From Pseudobdellovibrionaceae bacterium (GTDB taxonomy: Bacteria; Bdellovibrionota; Bdellovibrionia; Bdellovibrionales; Bdellovibrionaceae), in assembly GCA_019637875.1 (NCBI GenBank), contig JAHBUW010000004.1, forward strand, positions 181,611 to 245,610: 64,000 nucleotides of DNA. Direction: 5' to 3'. A program made the position numbers and the translations under genes. Numbering within the stretch: the first letter of the stretch is position 1; the number at the start of each line of letters is the position of its first letter. The notes beneath the pieces are model-generated. The model worked only from the letters and a program-made list of their open reading frames with translations. It ran no database searches and was not told the origin of the DNA. Shown here piece by piece: positions 59,706-64,000 of this stretch.

Positions 59706-61213
59706 TCCAGTCCTCGCTTTTTCGTCGTCACTTCTTGATGGTCATCGGGGTTCTGGGGTTTTTCGTCCTCTGGGGACTGCTCGTGAATCATTGGCTGATG
59801 AAAGTGACGCGCGAAAACCGTCCGCCGCCGCCGCTCAATACGGCGCGCTTTCTGGCGGCCTTCGCGAACGGCGACTACGTGGCGGCGCTGAAGAAAGTCG
59901 AAGCGAACATGGAGCCGGGCGGCTCGCGGCTTTCGCTTTGGGATCACGAAGGACATCAGATCTACCCCACGGATCGTTTGGTGCGCTGGCCGCGCGCGCG
60001 ACCACCGGGATTCATGGAAGGGTTTCGCGGACCGCCGCCGCCGGAAGAGGAGTTGCCGGCGGGCGGTCCCGACGAAAAAGAGGTCTTTCACGCTCCGGAA
60101 AATCATCTTCCCACGGAGGTCTTCGAGCAGCGTATGGTGGGCGAGCCCCCCTCGCACGTGATCGTGCGTCTGCCCGGCGAACCCGCGACCTATCTGCTGC
60201 ACGAGATGCGCTGGAAGATGCCGTCCGGAGGGCTGGGCGGTCCCTGGGTTCCGCTCGGCGTTTTGACCGTCACCATTCTGCTCGGCGGCTTGGCGGCGCT
60301 GCTCGTGCTGTACCGTTCGTTCGACGGTATGGTCGCGCTGGCCGATCAGGTCATCACGGATCTGCAGAACGGAAATCTGAAGGCGCGTTTCCCGATCCGT
60401 CGCACCGACGAAATTGGCCGCGCGATGATGCGTTTCAATACCATGGCCGACGAGATCGAACGTCTGGTCGAGCAGGTCCGCCAGATCGAGCGCTCGCGCA
60501 TGACGCTTTTGCAGGATCTCGCCCACGATCTGCGCACGCCGGTCGCGTCGCTGCGCACGTTGATCGAAACCTTGAATATTCAGCGCGAGAAACTTCCGCA
60601 CGAAACCCAGGAAGAGATCCTGCGGCTCGCGCAGGCCGAGGTCGGGTATTTCGAAAAGCTCGTCGAAGATCTGCTGTTCCTCGCGCGGGTGGGCGAGCCA
60701 CGCTACCAGGTGGGGCACGATCGGGTGAACCTGGCGGGATTGATCCGCGAGGAGGGCACGAACGCGAATTCGCGCTCGGAGTCCTCGAAATCCAACATCG
60801 TCGTGGAGTCGCGCGGCCCCGGCGGCGATCCCACGATCGGCGCGGACGACGTCCTTGAGGTCCACGGGGACGAGCAGCTTTTGCGGCGGGTCCTGCGCAA
60901 CGGCATCGAGAACGCGAAATCGTTCGCGAAGTCGAAAGTCCTTTTGCGCTGGGAGATCGCCGCGGACGGCAAGGTCGATGTGTTCATCGAGGACGACGGC
61001 GCCGGTTTTCACGCGGACGTCATCGAGTCCTTCGGCGAGCGTCGGATCTCGCGGCGCCTGGAAGCCCAGCAGGACGGGCGCATCTCGCTCGGTCTCGGTT
61101 CGGTCATCATGAAGACGGTGATCCGCGCGCACGGGGGCGACCTGAAGGCCGCGAACGAATCGAGTCTGCGACCCGGCGGCGCGCAGGTGCAGATCCGTCT
61201 GCCGCGGACCTAG
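59702..61213 (+). CDS. Membrane sensor histidine kinase
   Basis: The predicted protein has 503 residues. There are two membrane helices (about 10-32 and 180-205) around a periplasmic domain with an unusual Pro-rich insert (RARPPGFMEGFRGPPPPEEE). A HAMP domain (about 205-258, YRSFDGMVALADQVITDLQN) leads to the HisKA helix with His275 in LLQDLAHDLRTPVASLR. The HATPase shows the N box NGIENAKSFA, DDGAGFHADV and LGLGSVIMKTVIRAHGG. It partners the response regulator by a 4-base overlap. The periplasmic signal is unknown. Confidence 0.93.
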   Translation: MIQSSLFRRHFLMVIGVLGFFVLWGLLVNHWLMKVTRENRPPPPLNTARFLAAFANGDYVAALKKVEANMEPGGSRLSLWDHEGHQIYPTDRLVRWPRARPPGFMEGFRGPPPPEEELPAGGPDEKEVFHAPENHLPTEVFEQRMVGEPPSHVIVRLPGEPATYLLHEMRWKMPSGGLGGPWVPLGVLTVTILLGGLAALLVLYRSFDGMVALADQVITDLQNGNLKARFPIRRTDEIGRAMMRFNTMADEIERLVEQVRQIERSRMTLLQDLAHDLRTPVASLRTLIETLNIQREKLPHETQEEILRLAQAEVGYFEKLVEDLLFLARVGEPRYQVGHDRVNLAGLIREEGTNANSRSESSKSNIVVESRGPGGDPTIGADDVLEVHGDEQLLRRVLRNGIENAKSFAKSKVLLRWEIAADGKVDVFIEDDGAGFHADVIESFGERRISRRLEAQQDGRISLGLGSVIMKTVIRAHGGDLKAANESSLRPGGAQVQIRLPRT

Positions 61214-61227
61214 GTTCTTCCACACTC

Positions 61228-61244
61228 GGGCCGAACTTCGGCCC
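61228..61244 (+). terminator. Hairpin after the kinase gene, weak terminator
   Basis: GGGCCGAA and TTCGGCCC form an 8-bp inverted repeat with a 1-base centre, about 15 bases after the kinase stop. There is no T run. A second, longer inverted repeat (TCCACACTTCTTCCAC against GTGGAGAAGTGTGGA) surrounds 61274-61336. Confidence 0.4.
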
Positions 61245-61362
61245 CTCCGGAGGGATCGACGTTTTGGTCCGTTCCACACTTCTTCCACGCCCGCAAGACC
61301 CTTCGGTTTTTCGGCTTTGTGGAGAAGTGTGGAGGGGCCCGGCCCTTGAACTCTCTCGGGGT

Positions 61363-61989
61363 ATGAAAACTCAAAAACGTGTTACCGATCAAATCTGGGT
61401 CTTGGTTCTTTCGGTCTTCGGGCTGATGCTTTCGGCCTGCGCGGGACAAAACACCTCGAGCACGACCGCCACGACGACGACGACCTACAGCTGGATCAAC
61501 GGCGTCTGCACCTCGAACGCGGGCGTGCAGGTCAGCAGCACCTACTGCGGCTCGACCTATACGCTGACGAACGGCGTTTGTTATACCAGCACGGGACAAG
61601 CGGTCGCTTCGAGTTACTGCACGAACACCGGCTATTACCTTTCGGGAAACGTCTGCTACTCGAGCACCGGTCAGGCCGTGGCGACCAGCTACTGCTCCAA
61701 TGGTGGCTATTACCTGGCGAATGGCGTTTGTTATTCGAGCACGGGGCAGGCGGTGGTTTCGACCTACTGCGCGGCCACGGGATACTACCAAGCCGGCGGC
61801 TACTGTTACTCGAATACGGGACAGATCGTGGCGGCGAGCTATTGCACGGGGTCCACGGGGCTTTCGTGCGTGGGCTACTATTACTACGTGACCGCCTACG
61901 GGGCCCAGACGGTGTACTGCGCGGGCGCCAACTGCGCGGGTTACACGTTGGTGGAGCCCAACACTTCGCGCATGGTGATTTGCCAGTAA
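61363..61989 (+). CDS. Lipoprotein with tandem 25-residue cysteine repeats
   Basis: The predicted protein has 208 residues from ATG 61363. The lipobox is LMLSAC followed by AGQNTSSTT. Residues 42-165 are four to five tandem repeats of about 25 residues (75 bp), of the form NGVCYSSTGQAVxSxYCxxxGYYLA: each has two Cys, a CYSSTGQ turn and GYY. The last part has further Cys and Tyr (LSCVGYYYYVTAYGAQTVYC). Repeated Cys pairs suggest a stack of small disulfide loops on the cell surface. No family is recognised. Confidence 0.8.
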   Translation: MKTQKRVTDQIWVLVLSVFGLMLSACAGQNTSSTTATTTTTYSWINGVCTSNAGVQVSSTYCGSTYTLTNGVCYTSTGQAVASSYCTNTGYYLSGNVCYSSTGQAVATSYCSNGGYYLANGVCYSSTGQAVVSTYCAATGYYQAGGYCYSNTGQIVAASYCTGSTGLSCVGYYYYVTAYGAQTVYCAGANCAGYTLVEPNTSRMVICQ

Positions 61990-62009
61990 ATGCGGTAAGG
62001 TGCTGGACG

Positions 62010-62348
62010 ATGAATGCCCCGTCCCGCACCCGCATCGAAGTTTGCTCCAGTTGCCTGCGCGCCTTGGGCCTGATCACGAATCGGGTCGAGCGCGAGGCCT
62101 TCTTCGAGCGCGTTCGTGAAAAAGTGCGGGCGCAAGATCCCGAGGGGCGATTGCAGATCGAGGTCGGGCAGTGCCAACGCCTGTGCCCGCCGGATCGGGT
62201 GACTTTGGCGGACTCCGAAATCCTGCCCGCGGAACCCCCGGGCGACGAACCCCGCTACGGTATCACTCGTTTAGGAGTCACCTCCGGCGCCACGGAAGAA
62301 GCCGTGGTCGAATCCATCCTGAAGCGCCTTTCGACCGTTTCGGACTGA
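62010..62348 (+). CDS. Small [2Fe-2S] thioredoxin-like metal-binding protein
   Basis: The predicted protein has 112 residues from ATG 62010; the longer frame reading through the repeat lipoprotein is a shadow. Four cysteines sit in the order VCSSCLRALG near residue 12 and GQCQRLCPPDRV near residue 52. This C-x2-C...C-x3-C pattern resembles thioredoxin-like [2Fe-2S] ferredoxins and DUF1636 metal-binding proteins. It is cytoplasmic. It starts 20 bases after the repeat lipoprotein stop and may be co-transcribed. Confidence 0.65.
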   Translation: MNAPSRTRIEVCSSCLRALGLITNRVEREAFFERVREKVRAQDPEGRLQIEVGQCQRLCPPDRVTLADSEILPAEPPGDEPRYGITRLGVTSGATEEAVVESILKRLSTVSD

Positions 62349-62417
62349 GACTTCTCCGCAGCTTTGTCAGTCGTTCGGGCGTCCCGTGGGGCGCAGACTG
62401 ATGGAAACGGAGGATTC

Positions 62418-63089
62418 ATGAAACGATTCGCACCTGTCTTGATGCTGCTCCTGCTCACCGCCTGCGGTCAGGAATTCAAACTCAATAACGACTTCGGCGC
62501 CCTCACTTCGGACGAACTTCTGGGGCTCAGTCGTAAGACGGTCAGCGACGTCGAAGAGACCGCGGCGACGGGGGACGAGGCGACCGTCACGTTGATCGAC
62601 CAAAACCCCAAAGAGGTCTGCGGCATTCAGAATGATGCCGTCGCGCCCCGGCTTTCGGGCCAAGAGCGCGAAGTCGTCGAGCTGCTTTCGCGCGAACAGG
62701 CGATTCAGAAAATGATCCAGATCGCGGGTGAGCTCAAGGAGCGCTTGAAGTCCGAAAACGCGCCAAATATCGAAGAGTTAGAAGTGGAGCTGCAAGCGCT
62801 ACGTGAGAAGCTCGCGCGCCTGCAGGAGGACCCTTCCTACCAGGCGGCTTTCGATCGGGGCCGCGAAATCTTGAAGGACCGCATCGACGGGATCCCTTCG
62901 GGGGCGCGGCCGATCCTGACCGAAGAGCAGCAGAACTGCTTGCTGACGGAAGGGCGCCAACGGATCTGCCAGGATGCGGTTTTCGCACGGGCGAACGGCG
63001 GCGCTTTGCCGAACGGCCTTGCGCTTCCGGCCCAAGTGCAGGCAAGCCTGCAGCGTTTCTATGAACGTCATTGCGAAGCTTCGAACTAA
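62418..63089 (+). CDS. Lipoprotein, unknown function
   Basis: The predicted protein has 223 residues with GGAGG 5 bases ahead of ATG 62418. The lipobox is LLLLTAC followed by GQEFKLNND. The central part has a long charged helix (IAGELKERLKSENAPNIEEL, then QALREKLARLQEDP). Cys occur in EVCGIQ, QNCLLT, RICQDA and RHCEAS. No family is recognised. It overlaps the end of the convergent membrane protein gene by 4 bases. Confidence 0.75.
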   Translation: MKRFAPVLMLLLLTACGQEFKLNNDFGALTSDELLGLSRKTVSDVEETAATGDEATVTLIDQNPKEVCGIQNDAVAPRLSGQEREVVELLSREQAIQKMIQIAGELKERLKSENAPNIEELEVELQALREKLARLQEDPSYQAAFDRGREILKDRIDGIPSGARPILTEEQQNCLLTEGRQRICQDAVFARANGGALPNGLALPAQVQASLQRFYERHCEASN

Positions 63090-64000
63090 GTCCGGCCCCA
63101 CAGCACGTCGGTCCATGTGGCTTCAGGATCTTTGATCCGCCAGATGAACCCGTCCAGGACGTAGTGAGTCGCCTGGGGGAGGGCGAGCAGGGGCACAAGA
63201 AGGCTCAGCGCCTCGTGGCTGGTCAGCGGAGGAAGCTCCGCGAAGATCGGAAAAGCCGCGAGGTGCTCGCGCCAGACGAAGCCCGCCCAGAAGCCCTCTT
63301 CGACGTAGGCGAAAAGAAGAAGCAGGCCGAAAAACGCGGGGATCCCGATCACCCGCGAGACGAAGTGACTCGCGCCGACGAGTTCGCCGCGTTCGCGGCG
63401 GCGCGCTCCGTACACCCAGATGAGCGCCAGGTACGGAATCCCGTGGGAAACCACGTTCGTGATCGTGAACACCAAATCCAAATTGAAATGCACGATCCCC
63501 AAGTACCAGGACAACAGGGTTCCGAAGACGATCCCGTTTTTGGGCAGGTTGAATCCGCCCCGCCGGAGGCTCGCACGGGTTTCGGTGAACAGATACAGCG
63601 CGATGACACCGAGGTAGACGACGAAGCCCGCTTGCGCGAGGCCTTCCGGGACCGCCGTCCAAAAATCGCCGGCCAGGAACCAGTGAAAATCCCGGTCCGT
63701 GCGCGAGTGCCAGTACAGAAGCGGGTAAAGGGTCGCCGCGTAGATGACCGCGGTGGCGCTGTGACGTTCGAGCGGCGTCGGATTTTCCTCGCGCGCGTAA
63801 AGGCGTAGAAAACCATACTGCTGGCGGATGAAGTGAAAGACCGCGACGTAGGCAAGCGTTCGCCAGAACCACAGGGGATGGATCGCGTAAAGCAGAACGC
63901 CCGCGAAGAAAAGTCCCAAAGGGATAAGGGTCAAGAGTTTACGGTTTCGGCGAAACTCCTCGCCGTCGAAGTAGGTGCGGTAAAGCGTCGAGTAGACGTG
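63086..64000 (-). CDS. Multi-pass membrane protein, start outside the window
   Basis: The frame is open to the right edge, so the N-terminus is missing; 304 residues are visible. It has about eight membrane helices (LLTLIPLGLFFAGVLLYAIH, VFHFIRQQYGFLRLYA, and others). The HFIRQQYGF motif, followed by acidic and His residues in later helices (GIVHFNLDLVFTITNVVSHG, then PQATHYVLDGFIWR), is a distinctive pattern with several His that could bind metal or haem. I do not recognise a named family; a carotenoid-oxygenase-like or other membrane enzyme fold is only a possibility. Confidence 0.72.
   Translation of the reverse strand, partial: HVYSTLYRTYFDGEEFRRNRKLLTLIPLGLFFAGVLLYAIHPLWFWRTLAYVAVFHFIRQQYGFLRLYAREENPTPLERHSATAVIYAATLYPLLYWHSRTDRDFHWFLAGDFWTAVPEGLAQAGFVVYLGVIALYLFTETRASLRRGGFNLPKNGIVFGTLLSWYLGIVHFNLDLVFTITNVVSHGIPYLALIWVYGARRRERGELVGASHFVSRVIGIPAFFGLLLLFAYVEEGFWAGFVWREHLAAFPIFAELPPLTSHEALSLLVPLLALPQATHYVLDGFIWRIKDPEATWTDVLWGRT

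Noticed and set aside
61480..61860. 75-bp repeats as a CRISPR array
   Set aside because: Repeats are contiguous, in frame and coding; there are no unique spacers or cas genes.

Overview
The window is 64 kb of GC-rich, gene-dense bacterial DNA with about 64 protein genes, one tRNA and no rRNA, CRISPR array, prophage or insertion sequence. The make-up points to a Gram-negative bacterium related to Bdellovibrio (phylum Bdellovibrionota). This is an inference from the style of the genes, not a database match. The clues are many exported proteins and lipoproteins of unknown function, GTG/TTG starts, three RluA-type pseudouridine synthases in 17 kb, TamA/TamB, CxxCH outer-membrane proteins and several secreted proteases.

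Region by region. 1-4.95 kb: three large exported proteins of unknown function. 5-8.9 kb: TruC-like pseudouridine synthase facing a small ORF with a possible frameshift, then a tightly overlapping operon (DUF475 membrane protein, 59-aa membrane peptide, RlmE, RluA-type synthase). 9-14.4 kb: exported proteins and lipoproteins, a histone-tail-like DUF5655 protein, an OmpA-type lipoprotein, tRNA-Arg(CCG). 14.4-17 kb: CBS-PAS sensor and a cluster of small lipoproteins with two divergent paralogues. 17-18.4 kb: TetR regulator with a perfect 42-bp palindrome at its promoter, and a methyltransferase-like partner. 18.4-22.4 kb: papain-like putative peptidase, trypsin-like lipoprotein protease, pseudouridine synthase, glutathione S-transferase. 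22.5-26.8 kb: GT22-like glycosyltransferase, VOC protein, and a tyrosine-rich secreted protein directly followed by a subtilisin-like protease.

27.9-32.45 kb: four co-directional genes resembling the cytochrome/DUF1501 cassettes known from planctomycetes and myxobacteria. They end at an unusual 202-bp element with 75-nt imperfect inverted arms. 32.6-34.7 kb: two outer-membrane barrel-like proteins, one with CxxCH, and a Lys/His-rich peptide. 35-38.5 kb: TonB-like anchored protein, soluble aldose dehydrogenase, PilZ protein with a G9 tract in its leader, branched-chain aminotransferase. 38.5-44.3 kb: two ABC-F ATPases, a small membrane protein and a PF10136 membrane protein. 44.3-51.2 kb: LamG-IPT-LamG surface protein, PurT, ZIP transporter, a GIDE-like-domain lipoprotein and a cysteine-cluster protein. 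51.2-55.2 kb: tamA-tamB. 55.4-58.3 kb: two convergent pairs, including an SLT-like lysozyme-fold protein. 58.5-61.2 kb: OmpR-type two-component system beside a small exported protein. 61.3-64 kb: repeat lipoprotein, [2Fe-2S] thioredoxin-like protein, lipoprotein, and a membrane protein running off the edge.

Functionally the window mixes translation-related housekeeping (TruC, RlmE, RluA types, ABC-F, tRNA-Arg), envelope biogenesis (TamAB, OmpA-like, SLT-like) and a large secretome. The best candidates for undescribed biology are the tyrosine-rich protein plus subtilase pair, the four-gene CxxCH/Tat cassette with its inverted-repeat element, and the GIDE-domain lipoprotein. Starts given here often differ from the longest open frame; they were chosen on Shine-Dalgarno (SD) sequence, signal peptides and overlap with the upstream gene.
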